A stretch of 64,000 nucleotides of DNA, taken from Takakia lepidozioides. Lineage: Eukaryota; Streptophyta; Takakiopsida; Takakiales; Takakiaceae. Positions 46,450-58,039 of the stretch are shown here, one piece after another (positions within the stretch are counted from its first letter, which is position 1; every line of letters begins with the position of its first letter). A model generated the notes under the pieces. It had not been told where the DNA came from. It made no database searches and saw only the letters and a program-made list of their open reading frames with translations. The DNA is taken from positions 14,818,001-14,882,000 of the forward strand of contig CM060734.1 of assembly GCA_030704615.1 (NCBI GenBank), given 5' to 3'. The translations under genes were made by a program, and so were the position numbers.

Positions 46450-47080
46450 GTCATCCCGCCGAGCTTTAGGATTCTTTGATCTCCTGAATCTCTCCACAAA
46501 ATGGGTAACATGCTTGGGGAACTCAACAATAGGCCATAGTTTTAGTTGTAACTCAACTGTATCCCAACCCTCCACCATGTTCAATCAAAGACAACCCCCC
46601 CATCAATGACAGGCCTATTCAACCTACCCTTATCTTTTATGGGGCGCCCACTATATTTGCACTTATAGGGATTTCTTTGTTTGCCTCCATCCTCAATTCA
46701 AAGCTCAGCCTCTCTCTCCATTATCATCTCCTTCCACTTAGTTGGCATGTACCAAAAATGAATTCGTCCCCTTTCTTAGGCTTATACCAAAAAACCTTTA
46801 TACCATCTTCAGGGGGACAATGTGAGGCCTCTTTGCAACCTTCGCCATTGCTAATTATGCCAATTCAAGCATACACAACAAGAATGCAGACAACAGTGAG
46901 GATAATATGGGAAGATGAGAACAAAAACATCGGATCGCTTCTTTTCTCTTGCGGAGGATAGACTTCTTGAGGAAGACACCAGCGTGGGATCACACATGCG
47001 GGACTCGAAAAAGCGGCAGGAGAGCAGCCACATGGAGAAATTCGACAACATAGAGATCAGTGAAAAGGACACAAAGGGGA
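46450..47080. other. No gene seen
   Basis: Short frames only, for example at 46677-46961, without recognisable motifs. Confidence 0.35.
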
Positions 47081-47460
47081 GATTTGACATAAGGGGAGCA
47101 GACATCAGGGAAGCTCAACGTAAGGGGAGCAGACATGTGGGGAGATCTGGCAAAAATGGAACAAACATACAGAGGATCTGACAAGTCGAGGAATCAGTGT
47201 GGGAGAGCAGCCATGTGGAGGGGGATCTGATTGGAGGGGAGCAGACATATGGGGGATTTGACACATTGGGGATCGGACAGAAGGGGAGTAGACACGTGGG
47301 AGAAGCAAACATGTGGGGGATCAGATAGAAGGGGAGCAGACATGTGGGAGGATCTGACTGGAGGGGAACAGACACATGGAGGATCTTACACGTGGAGGGA
47401 TCGGTGTGTGTGGGGGGTTCTGATAGGAGGGGTGGAACAGATACATGGTGGGACTAGGAG
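47080..47460. repeat. Purine-rich degenerate minisatellite
   Basis: The words GGGGAGCAGACATGTGGG, GGATCTGAT and GGATCAGATAGAAGGGGAGC recur irregularly, with spacing of roughly 30-55 bp. One strand is strongly G/A rich. Frames on the other strand show Pro/Ser/Cys repeats, which are a by-product. Confidence 0.65.
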
Positions 47461-47884
47461 GGGAGGGAGAGCATAAATTCATGCAAGGAGCAAAAAGAAA
47501 TCCCTACAAATGCATGCATTATGAGCTGCCTGTTATACAGATAGCCATCTTGGAATCTGTACAGTCCATGGGAAGAATCATATCAGTTTATGTTTACAAA
47601 AGAAAGTTGGTATCGCATTCTAAACTTGCAAGGTTGGTAATCACTAAGCATCAATGTACATGTTTGAAGAAATGATCGTTTTCATGACCACATTAGCTAC
47701 ACATCACTCTTCAAATATTGAAATGTAGTAGTGAAATACTAGCTAGTTCATTACCGGTTCACTACAGCTACACTACATCATCTCCTTGCACTACCATTTT
47801 GAAAAACTCCACCCTGCATTGCAAGGTTAGGGTATTGTCCTCTTCGATTCAACTTCTAATAAGACATTAAAACGAAAAAACCCC

Positions 47885-49395
47885 CATGTTAGTATGCGAC
47901 GAGTATGGAAGTCGTTGCGCGTATGAGAAGACCAAATGCCATAGACACCATCGCAATCGGAGCTCCTCCCAAATGCATCCATTGCCAAGGAAGGTTGAGA
48001 AAAAAAGATGATAATGACTCTGAGGATGAGGTTGCTGCTCCCCTCACATGAGTGAAGGATGGCAGGCACTGGAAGACCCAGAAGGGCCTGTGACCTCTTT
48101 TCAGTAGATAGGTGTCAGTGGTACATACTCCAGAAGGAAGGTCCTCCGAGATGCATAAGGTGTTCAATAGTTCCGGTCACGTACTTCACAATGAGCTCTG
48201 CGAAATCCATGAGAGGTCCCTGCGGTCATGAGAGTAGTTTGATTTCTTTTCCTGTCGCTCTTCACAGTCTGCCGCACTAAACTTCAATAAAAATGGCCAC
48301 AACTACATGCATACCAACGATGTGGAACTCATTCGCAAAACAGAACACCTCTGGATGGTAGTCCATCAAAAACCATATGTGCCATCGTCTCGTTTGATAT
48401 CGCGTGGGATGGCGAGAGGTATGACCTATGAGCAAATTGGATTGAAAATGAATTGGGCGATGTACGCCGAATATACGAACACAGAACAGCGTCGCAGGAA
48501 GGCTCAGTCAGAAGCCCTATCGCTTCTGAGTATTGGAGATGATGGTGTCGATTGTGAAATGGAAGCGAAATCTGAGAAACCTGCAGGTAGCGTGTGAACT
48601 TTGAGCAAACGAGAAAATATCTAAAAGCTGAGCTTTAGGGTTAACATTTGCTCTCACTTACGTCATTCTGTTGGTATCATGGTGACTTACTTCAATTGCG
48701 TGCTACTGCAGGTGCTATTACACAAGGTATTCCACAGGCTGTTCCACAGAGCCTTCAAGACTATGTTGCTTTGACAGAGAAAATTTTAGATGCCGCAGAT
48801 GAGAAGATTGTTGTGATCAAGCAACTCAAAGAAGATACCCACTTGGCTGCGATCAAAGCGCATAGCCTTATGGAGGACAAGAATCACCACCTAAGTATAG
48901 CGCAGGCAATATTAAGGGGTTGCTTGATGAGTTCGAGAGCGTGTTATGTGATGAATCGACATCTGAAGGAGAGAGACTTTACAGAAAAATTCTCAAAAGA
49001 GTGTTGTTGAGACCTTCCAAGGCCTTGCAAGTGAGGGCAACCTAGAGCACGAACGTGTCAGTAAGTCAGCATATGATGTGGGTCATAGATTGCTTAGAAT
49101 CGAGGAAAATCTTTCATTTGCTCAACGACACCACGAAGCGGCTTTAGCGGTCATAAAAAAGGTGCAGAAGGGGATCATTAACTCTAACCTGAGCATACCT
49201 CTGCCATCAACGGCCATTGAAGGTAATGAAGCTCAAGTTCAGACTTGTTTGTGGGTTGCTAATTGCCCTTTCTGTGGGATAGGATTTGAGCCACAGTGGG
49301 CAGGGTTCATTGCAAGCTGCAAGCATATTTACCACCCTGGGTGCGCACACATCCACTTCAGTACCTCCACGAAAATGTATCCTATGTTTTTGTGA
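47885..49395 (+). pseudogene. Coiled-coil and RING-like relic, copy 2
   Basis: Pieces in order: PPKCIHCQGRLRKKDDNDSE near 47960 (CxxC, acidic); a helical frame 48307-48597 (SRGMARGMTYEQIGLKMNWA, then acidic); 48715-49010 (VALTEKILDAADEKIVVIKQ, coiled coil); 49010-49395 (RLLRIEENLSFAQRHHEAAL, then NCPFCGIGFEPQWAG and CKHIYHPGCAHI). The last part has a CPxC...CxHxxHxxC order like the RING at 24.8 kb, but the final CxxC pair is not clear. Several intron-like or frameshift breaks separate the pieces. It resembles the 23.8-25.5 kb locus in layout and follows a WDGN copy, as that one does. Confidence 0.45.
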
Positions 49396-49640
49396 AGAGG
49401 AGATGCATGGCAGTTGGTGGGAATGTGTTGGCCTACAAAAACCTGCTCTACTGGCTGCTTCCATAGGAGATCGCCCTCACCTTCGCATGAGCCACTTTCA
49501 GAGTAAACCTGCCGAAGTGAATCGCTCCCTTTACATTCTTTGACTTTTGTAAGCTCTTCTCGATTTTAGGGTTTTCACATCTTACATATATTGTCAGTTT
49601 CACTGCCTTTGTACAATGACTGTATGACTCTACATTGTAC

Positions 49641-49957
49641 AGTTCCTTCCCTTCACACACTCTCTCTTGAAGTACACATATTGCTTTAGCCAATGCTTTC
49701 AATTTCCATGCATGCATAGCAGAGTCCCTTCCCTCCATTTCAGATACACAAGTCTCCCTCCAAGTGCACTGAATGTCCATTGACACATAGTAGAGTCCAT
49801 GCATTTCACTTGGTCTCTCCTGAAGTACACATATTTCCATGCCCAGTGGTATGAATTTCCATCCATTCATAGTAAAGTCCCTTCCCTCTTTTTGTTTTCC
49901 AATGAACTACACAAAATGCCCATGCCAGTACTGTCAATGTCCATACAGCATGTGGGG
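49641..49957. repeat. 82-bp minisatellite, four units
   Basis: AGTCC or AGTTCC starts units at 49641, 49723, 49794 and 49876, with the next at 49958. The spacings are 82, 71, 82 and 82 bp. Each unit has CTTCCCT or a variant, TGAAGTACACATAT, a CAATG or TGAATTTCCAT word, and CATAGTAGAG. Confidence 0.75.
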
Positions 49958-50082
49958 AGTCCACTAGACCTACATGTGAATCCTTTCAAGTACATATATT
50001 ACATTTCTGATGTAACAAAGTCCATTCAATGATTAGGTACTTCGCTTGTTTCATATACACCATCCATTTGTGCATGGGTGCA

Positions 50083-50834
50083 GGGTATGACAAGGAGCAG
50101 CAGCGCCTTGGACGAGCTTCTCTTCCCTTCTCGGGAACAAACCCTGGCGCCCTCAAAGCTGGCAGCACCTACATACCAGCAAGTACCCTGAACTCAAATC
50201 ATGATGCTACTACTCTTAACTCCAGCTTTGATGTTACTCCGAGTATTGCTAGCAGACAATTTCACCGTAACCCATGCCATGAGGTTCCTTCACCTGATGT
50301 TGAATACAGTAGCCCACGCAAAATGAAACGGAAGAGGGAAGTGGAGATTAAACCTGGGAGGAGTGATGATGATGGGAAACAAAACATGATTGTCCACTGC
50401 AGCAAGCCACCCTCTGCCAGAATGGAGAAACAGCAACTGACATATGACCTGAGTCCTGGTAGTACTAGTAGTAGTGAAGATGAAGGTGACCAGGGCAGTG
50501 ATGATGGAGACTCGGGTCAAAGTGATGATGAGCATGGGCTCAATGGCAGAGGTGAGTTGGCAGAACCATCATCTTTAAGAAGAAGAAAAAGATGGTTTCT
50601 GTGGAGCGTGATGAACATGAGCAGGAACCACAAGCCAAAAGATCTAAATCTGCATCAAAGGAGTATGATATTGTGAAAGAGCCAAGGAAGTCTAAGGTGG
50701 GACGACAGCCAGGTTCACCATCAAAGAAAGGCCACCAAAAGAAGAAACCTATTGCTGAGAGGGTGTCTATTGCGAAGACGACCCATGCTGCTCATCATAC
50801 CCATACTCGCGGAGTCGGTGGCAAATCTAACTGA
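50083..50834 (+). pseudogene. Low-complexity nuclear-type terminal exon
   Basis: After a TGCAG acceptor at 50082 the frame reads GYDKEQQRLGRASLPFSGT and continues to a Ser/Asp/Glu-rich stretch (TSSSEDEGDQGSDDGDSGQS). A frameshift near 50575 moves to a Lys/Arg-rich frame (EPQAKRSKSASKEYD, then KKGHQKKKPIAERV) ending at 50834. Alternating acidic and basic low-complexity runs suggest a nuclear protein. It may be the last exon of the copy 2 locus upstream. No known domain. Confidence 0.4.
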
Positions 50835-51457
50835 CCATACATTACAGGAGTACTTCATTTTACGCAGTAGTTCATTGACTATCAATTTCACCGTTGTAAT
50901 TGATTCATTGCAATGCAAAATTTTGCTCAAGCTACGCGGTACATAATTCTCACGAGTGCTCATGGCCTGGTTTAGAGTATCCTATTTGGTCTGTCTTCTG
51001 GGGGCATGCTGTGGGGCCTGTCACCATTACTAAATAGTATTTTGAAAGACCAGCATCTAGTTTGTACCTATGCATGATGTTTTCAAAACATATGCAGGGT
51101 CTTGGCCACATGGCTGTGGCTAGAAAATGTTATGGATCACCTCTCTTTGGTGATTGGTGCCTTGCTTTTCATCTGCCTACCTGTTGTCCATGATCGTCGA
51201 ACTGTTTGATTGCCCCATAGCACATGGAATTGCAAATGTGTTTGGTGAAGAAAGGTTGAACCATCCATTTATTCTTCAGCGTAACTTGAGTTGGAAACCA
51301 CGTCTACCTTTGGCAGAGGTTGCAAGCATTGGTACCTCTTTCAGGCGGAGCAGTATCAAAGGAGGACTTGGGTCGTGCCACCTGGATCTTCCTTCAGACA
51401 CTTGTAGAGGGTTCATGTTGTCTTGTGTGCTGGTAGACAACACCTGATAACTGGGTG

Positions 51458-51844
51458 GGTGCAGGGTTCATCAACTTGAATCACGCCTAATAGCAGTCCA
51501 CACTCAATCCGGCATTGAGTCTGGACTGCTATTCTCCACTTCTATATTGCCCCCATACAGAAGAGGAGAATAACAGTGCAGACAACAACCGATCATTACA
51601 GACATGCATTCCATCAAGCAGCAGCAACGTGACGTCAAAGAATTGGTGCAGGGTTCATCAACTTGAATCACGCCTAATAGCATTCCACACTCAATCCGGC
51701 ATTGAGACTGGACTGCTATTCTCCACTTCTATATTACCCCCATACAAAAGAGGAGAATAACAGTGCAGACACAATCGGAGATGAGACCTAACAACCGATC
51801 ATTACAGGCATGCATTCCATCAAGCAACAACAACGTGACATCAA
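51458..51844. repeat. 187-bp tandem duplication with hairpins
   Basis: Copy 1 (51458-51644) and copy 2 (51645-51844) start GGTGCAGGGTTCATCAACTT and are nearly identical, except that copy 2 has about 15 extra bases near 51770 and scattered substitutions. Each contains two nested hairpins: one around CCGGC and one pairing CTGCTATTCTCC with GGAGAATA plus flanks. Confidence 0.9.
51489..51533. ncRNA. Strong 45-base hairpin (possible small-RNA foldback)
   Basis: AATAGCAGTCCA-C-ACTCAAT pairs with ATTGAGT-C-TGGACTGCTATT around the loop CCGGC: 19 of 20 positions pair with a single C-C mismatch. The second copy at 51676-51720 has one more mismatch. The shape could be a miRNA-like precursor or a MITE core. 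There is no evidence of expression. Confidence 0.4.
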
Positions 51845-51849
51845 TTCTA

Positions 51850-54180
51850 TTGTTGAATTTTATGTGGGTTATGCCCATGACTACATATGGTGTGCAAGGC
51901 ATGTGTGCATTGTATGGTACGTAAAAACTGATATTCTTAACAGAACCTGTCTATGTGTGAGGTTCACTCTGGTTCTGCCCATTCAAACTGTATGTGTGTG
52001 ATGACTGCTCACTGATGACCATTCATGAACAGGGAGGGGTGCAGCCCTGCCATCAGTAATGAAATTGGTATGTCATTGAAAGGTGCATGAATACATACAT
52101 AGGGGCAGTTTGGTTGTGGGGCAGATGGTCCGTCGCATGTTTTACAGTGAACACGTGTATGCATGTTGACCATAGGGTGCTCATTTCATTGACTGGTTCA
52201 CACTCTGGCAGGTCACTGTGGTGCAACCCAGGACATGGCTGTCATAGGGTCATTGATGTATTTTTGTGGCTAGGGTGGTGCAGCCTGACATTTGATAAGA
52301 AATGGTGGTGTTCATGTGATCGCGTGTTCCGAAGAGGTACGATCGGCTGGTTTTGCTGACCCTGCGACAATGGAACAGAAAATCGCCTTGTATAGGTTTG
52401 ATAGTACGTAGCCTTAGCTTTTCTCAAGGCCCTTTTGTGTTCACACCCCCCCCCCCCCCCCATGTCTGTAGTGCCCACATTTGTTTGATCAATGAAGGGA
52501 ACATTACATATCTTTTCATGTACAATGTTCAAAGTGGCAGTCATATTGGCAGCCTTGTAGAGGTGGGGTAGAGGTGCGATTGGTGTATCTCCAAATACCA
52601 CCAGGAAGTAGGCTTTGGGGACACAAGAGAGATGAGGGTGATTGAAGCTAGCGGGGAGAGACGAAAGTCTGTGGGGCACTGAATGACAGGGAGCGAGAGG
52701 GAGAGGTGAGGTAGAGGAGACGATGGTAGAGAAGGAACGGCGCTGAAGAGGGGTATCAAGAGCGCGTGAATGGGGGAGGAGCTGCTGGAGCTTGCAGAGG
52801 TTGTCGGCTGCCTATTAGTGAGAGATGAATGAGGGGACGCTTGGGCCTGTGAGGGAGAGGGAATCCTGTGTGTACAGCTGATTGGCGGCTGGAGTTATGA
52901 AGGTGATAATATGCAAGTCTTGATGAAAGCATCAGAGCTGGTCCGGGTGGGATGAAGGGAGGAAGTTCATCAAGCTGTCAAACCAACTTCGTTTCATCAC
53001 AATACATCAAAGTCTTTACAAGATATGGCACGGATGTAAGTAGTACTTCGTGAGGTGCGCGATGATTAGAAGCAGGTTGTGACAAGAAGGACGCCGCTTG
53101 GGTCTGGGTTCCGAACCAGGCTGAGACGAAGAGCATTCTTTTTGTGGAGTTTTTATTATTTTACTTATCTGAGAAAGGCAAGCGTCTCGGGGGCAGGGTA
53201 TTGAGAGCTTGAGGGATCAAAGATGCAGACTTCGCACCGAAGAGACGATGGTGGGGAAAGATCCGTTGGGCTTCTCTCACCTTCTCTCTCTCTCACACCG
53301 CGAAACGCGGAGCTACATCGCGCCGCTCAGCTTGTTTCCCACTATATAAGTACCAGCAGGTAGGTCGTAAATCATAATTGCATTGGTCCTGCATTGTCCT
53401 ATATCGATTGCCCGTAGTCTACATCGCGCAGGATACTTAGGCAGATGTGGTCTAGGGGAGGTGGACGGGGGTGGCGAAGGGCTGTAGTAGGGCTCCGCAT
53501 ACGGAGCCAGTCTACCGCGTCATAGCCGGCCTCCTCAGGGCCAATCAGAAGGCGGCTATGCGGCGAGCAAGCTGTTCTCGACTGCTACGTATACGTAGAT
53601 CGTAAGTTACTCGGGTAGAAGTAGTACGTCGGCCAGCGAGTGGGACTTATCAAATGAGAGAAAGCCACGTGTTGAACAAGAGTGAAGGGTGACGTGGAGG
53701 TAAATGCGGCGCTCGGACAGCTCCGGGTGTGTACGCACTACGCACGCACGCACGCCCTTCCGACACGTGCGGTTGTCCACACGAGCCGTCGCCGCATTAG
53801 CTCATGGCCGGCTACCGGCTACTGTGGGTCACCAGTCACTTTTAGGGCTCTTTGGAAGAGAGTCGCTGGATCAGAGTTCAATTCCGCAAGATGTCCCAGA
53901 AGACCGACTGATTTGGAAGCAGAATTCCTGCTACCACCCATTGCATCTCTCTTGAATTACAATGGCCTGAGCTTTTTACCATGAACTGCTTTTGCCTTCT
54001 AGTCGCTGGCCGAATTACTTTTTTCACACATAAGAGCACAGATGTTTCAGTGCTGACTAAAATACTCCTCTCTATGAGGATACCTAGATAAGCCATCGCA
54101 CCTCATTTGGGTCATTTATAAAGCTTTATAGAGTTGTTGCAATGAGCAGGGGCACAAAAGTGAGGGAGAGAGAAAGAAGT
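51850..54180. other. No gene seen
   Basis: Only short frames without motifs occur. A 16-base C run lies at 52446-52461, and an ACGC microsatellite is near 53743-53755. Pyrimidine-rich CTCTCT runs are near 53280. Confidence 0.35.
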
Positions 54181-54488
54181 TCCAACCCCACCTCAGATAC
54201 ACAGTCCTCCAAACACTAATGTTTGCATGAAATATGCCAGAGCAGATTCAGCGACCAATGATTGCAGGTGTAGCAGCGCACCAATGCTGATTGTTTTTGG
54301 GCCCACCCAAATTGCAATGCAAGCCTCATGCCCCACAACCTTGCTGAAATTGTTTCTTACCCTGATTGCCTTTTCATATGCACACTGCTGGTTCTCCAAC
54401 CTGCGACCTACTCTGCTGCTAGAGTACAGATGGGCCACGGCATTGGCTGGAGACACTCCTTGGTGTTTGACATTCACCAGATAATGCA

Positions 54489-54743
54489 TTGCGTTGTTTG
54501 GATGACAATCTCCTCGCACAGATCACAGATAATTGGGATGCTTGGTTTGATGAGAATGAAGTTTTCCAGGGGGCTTGGATGGAGTGTGCACAGTTTGGGC
54601 ATGAAGAGGAAGGCACCTTGAATGTGGCAACTAGAATGCCCAAGTACTCGTTTGGTGAGGAAGTCCCAAGTTCTGCCTCTATTCCCTACACATGCCTGTT
54701 GCATGCTCAAAAAAGCACTGACCACGTCACAGACCTCTCCTGA
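54489..54743 (+). CDS. Unrecognised short frame
   Basis: This is an 84-codon frame with a natural-looking composition (LLAQITDNWDAWFDENEVFQ). I do not recognise it. The overlapping minus-strand frame at 54474-54758 is Cys-rich and equally unassigned. It lies 370 bp beyond the 3' end of the PSF2 gene. It could be a TE relic or chance. Confidence 0.15.
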   Translation: MRCLDDNLLAQITDNWDAWFDENEVFQGAWMECAQFGHEEEGTLNVATRMPKYSFGEEVPSSASIPYTCLLHAQKSTDHVTDLS

Positions 54744-55115
54744 AGTCTCAGAAAGCAAGGCTTTGAGGCCAACAACGTCACCAGCTCCTCAACGAGGCCG
54801 AAGCGTCCGCTGGAAACCAACCAATAACACAAGGTTACAACTCAATTTACCTTCTAACACAAGGACAATCAGGACAAGCCTAAATAAAAGTAACAGAAGG
54901 AGAAGAAAATAGCGAGTTGGACATGGAAGTTCTATCTATCAGTAGTGATCCAGCTGCACAACTCCCAGCAGTTCCTATGGTAGTCCGTCAAAAGGCCCAT
55001 ACCCCAATTGATTCCTTTGCAAATCCAAGACCAACAGAGCTTAACATAAATACCGATTCATACCATTTGTTTTAGCAACAATAGCACTGGCTACACCATC
55101 AACCTCCAACCATAA

Positions 55116-57576
55116 TCAGGCATGAAACATCAGATAGGGGTAGTAAGATGATAAGGACAACAATGGGGAGGGTGTCAGGGACTGTACTCGGGGAAGGCGG
55201 TCAGACGAAGCTAGCACTTGACTGTCACCATCTGTGCCTGTTCGCTTCACCAAGTCATCACTACCATGCTTGAAGAAGCTTTCAAGCACTCTAATGGTGA
55301 AGTTACGCATTCTATTAACCTCCATGGCAGACACGTTTTTCAGCTGCGATCAAGGAGTTCAACCTCAGAAGAGAGAGAAAATGGAGGTAGAGACTGCTGA
55401 AAGGACAAAAGACAAACAGATGCATTTTTTCTTTCCCCTATGGCTTCACTTGGCTGCCGTGATTTTCCAGTGAAGGTAGGCATTGCTAAGAAATAGGAGA
55501 GAGAAACAAATTTGGTGTTATCAGATTTAATTGCCTTCTCATTTCCCTCTGCAAAGTCTCATTCATAGAGTGCGGATCAGCAAGCAACAGACAGAAAGCT
55601 GAACCAAAATCCAAAAGGAACACCAATGCCAACCTTGACAGCATGAGTTCGGCCAGTCAGAGTCTTCAGGCCCTTCTCCACTTTCTCCCATCGCACGTCC
55701 TTTATATCCTCAATCAGTGACTGCACCTGTGCATTTGAATGTTAGGAATTCTAACCAACCTTTCCATAGACACAACAGATAGATTGATTTTGACTCCCAA
55801 CAAAGGCAGGTTTAGTAGTGGGATTAGGGTTCAAAGAGATCTACAGACGTAGACGGGCACAATTAGGAAACCCGATTATCCAACCAGGCGTGGAGTTTGT
55901 AAGAAACATAAGGGACTGGCCAGGATAGCAGAGAGGAGAGAGAGAAGAGTGGAGAGTTGAGGAGCATTCAACACGGCATGTCAAAAACGGTTTCACTCAT
56001 GAACTAGGTCAGTTTATGGCAGTGGTGTGCAAGTTGAGCCCTGCTGTGTTTGCAGTTATCAATCCGTTACATCTGTAAAAAGAATGGAATGAATGGTAGG
56101 GTCTGAAGTACTAACCATGAAACTGTTCTCAAAATCTTCCCGCGCACTTCTCACGCAAAGAACCCACCAAATGAAGAAAATTTGGCATCAATGTTGTACT
56201 GGATTACTGAAACTAGTTCACAGCCCTAGCAAGATGGAAGCCTTAATGTCAAGAGAGACGAGATGTAGGCTCCACGTACATATAGCGGGGTTCGAGAGCC
56301 CACAAAAGATGCAGACTTCTGAAACTGACAAGTTAAGGTAATTTGCATTAGACAGTTTTTGAAGTGTCCAATACCCTTGTCAAATAGGAGAACGTGTTCA
56401 AAAACTGATGTGCATATCATTTCAGATCAATGCATCATGGAGAACATCAAAACCAACAACTTAGCCTACAAATGCCTACAAGGAGCTTGCAAACAAAAGA
56501 ATGAAGAAAGGCGTCACGAAGAGCATGAGCACCATCCACGCAGGGTGGGTGACACTGAACTGCTCAAATCCAATTCCAGATGAAAACCAGGTGTGTCCTT
56601 CCAGCATTAGCTCTGGAGTACATCCCCAGTTTATTTGTTCAATCAATGTACTTGTAGTACAAATCGACATCTACAAACTAAAATTAACAGACTAGGCCAG
56701 TTGGACGAAGAAAGGAGACCTACTTGTCAAGCAGCAACCTTGATATCTCAACATAGTGAAAAGGCAGCGGCTGGAATTCCCGTGGCGCTTCTCTCTCTTC
56801 CTCGAGAGCATGGGTCAAACTTTCTGGAAGCGGTGGAGTGACCCTTATTTTATTACGGAGGCGCAGTACTTTCCAATCGACACCATAATATTTTATTATG
56901 GTCCATTCAAGTCACATTTTCCCTCCCGATTGAAATTCCACATTGTTCAGCGTAAATCTTGTTAGATAGTATTTGTCTTTCTTCATCCTTCTCACCATCC
57001 TCTGCGTCTCGAATTTACTTACGGGCTGGGTCTTTACCTCTCTTTCTCTCTCCCTTGTCTCCCAACTCTCTCCAAAACATCCCACCGCTTGCTAGTTTTC
57101 CCTCTTGGCGGAAGGAATACTCACCAACAGACATCCAATCGGGGGGTTGAATTCGGCATTTACTGCGTTTTTTCATAGCAACGCCGAGCCAGAGTGGAAC
57201 CTTTACAGGTATCTGAGGTCGAAATGGGCCAAAGTCTCCCTGCCCCACCCACCCTCAGGCATACTCAGCTCCCGAGCCACCATGATGTAATGCAAGACAA
57301 ACGAGCTTCGACAAATATCAAATCAAGATTCGATCAAAAGATACGTACGCCTATCAGCTGCAGTGCGTCCATGCGCACGTTGGGAATGATGTTGATCGTC
57401 TCATCTTCTGCCAGAAACTCCATCTGCATTCCAATCACCAGTTCAATCGCCCTGATACGTCGTGTCTACATCTTTCACCCAATCCTCTAACAAAACCCAC
57501 TATCATCTCAAACTTACGTCGAACGTACCTCAGACTCCGTGAAGAGAGACTCCTCCGGATTGCCCTGCCCCGCCAT
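55116..57576 (-). CDS. PSF2: GINS complex subunit PSF2, seven exons
   Basis: PSF2 is part of the GINS tetramer, which joins CDC45 and MCM2-7 to form the CMG replicative helicase in the nucleus. Exons (minus strand): 57576-57529, 57423-57349, 57239-57125, 56823-56724, 56146-56116, 55726-55634, 55343-55116. Each intron has GT and AG ends, phases agree, and the total is 690 nt, or 229 residues. Family signatures: [108 protein letters not shown]. The start is the ATG at 57576, giving [12 protein letters not shown] just before the conserved block. Length is slightly above the usual ~200 because of a Ser/Pro-rich tail. Exon 5 is only 31 nt. No lesion is seen. Confidence 0.95.
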
Positions 57577-58039
57577 AGCCGATTGTCGAGACAATTGCTC
57601 TCACGATCGCGCGCGCACACACACACACTCTCTCTCTCTCTCTCAAAATTGGCGGGAACCACTTCCGGTACCGGCCAACCGACATCCAAAATGGATGAAT
57701 GACGATTCATATTTTGGAGTGTTTGCGTCACTCCCACAGCAGCAGCGATTACAATGCGGAGCTTAAGAATTGCTAGATCCATCTAAAGCTTCGAGAGGAG
57801 GCTGTCCGCACACAGGGATCGTAGTCGCGGAGTTGTAAATTTTTAGAGCTGAGAGTTCTTCTATTGTGCGAGCCGGGACAGAATCCAGTACGTGGAGACA
57901 TTTCAAGAGATTGAGACTAATCTTTGTCTCTTGCTGTGAGGCAGGGAGGTTGCAACGGAAGGATTTATTTTCAAGTCATTATCGAGTCTATCTAGTGCGG
58001 CCTGCATTGTTGATTGAAATTCCGGAGGATCAGCAAGCA
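57577..58039. promoter_or_regulatory. Divergent promoter between PSF2 and the LEA14-like gene
   Basis: The two start codons face away from each other across 463 bp. The interval has an AC then CT microsatellite (about 57616-57644), which plants often carry in core promoters and 5' leaders, and no clear TATA box. Shared regulation is possible but not shown. Confidence 0.5.

Larger units (their letters stand above)
44190..46450. mobile_element. Probable non-autonomous TIR element
   Basis: The left end (44190-44345) has GTGAGCCTAGATATGTGAGC, a hairpin and CCTATTCCCGCGGACA. The reverse complement of the right end (46320-46450) has GTGATCCTAGACCGTGAGC and CCTATTCCCGTGGATA in the same order. These imperfect long terminal inverted repeats bracket about 2.2 kb with no transposase and a tandem array. 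The layout suggests a MULE-like or other non-autonomous DNA element. The target duplication was not found, so the exact ends are uncertain. Confidence 0.45.

Noticed and set aside
46677-46961. Short hydrophobic plus-strand frame
   Set aside because: No motif, and composition follows the AT-rich surroundings.
52446-52461. Run of 16 C as a special feature
   Set aside because: Simple mononucleotide run with no surrounding structure.
57015-57150. Continuation of PSF2 exon 3 beyond 57125 as coding
   Set aside because: The open frame continues by chance, but family alignment and a GTGAGT donor place the exon end at 57125.
57866-58039. Longer N-terminus for the LEA14-like protein
   Set aside because: The frame stays open upstream but begins at a GTG; the first ATG at 58040 gives a length close to plant homologues.
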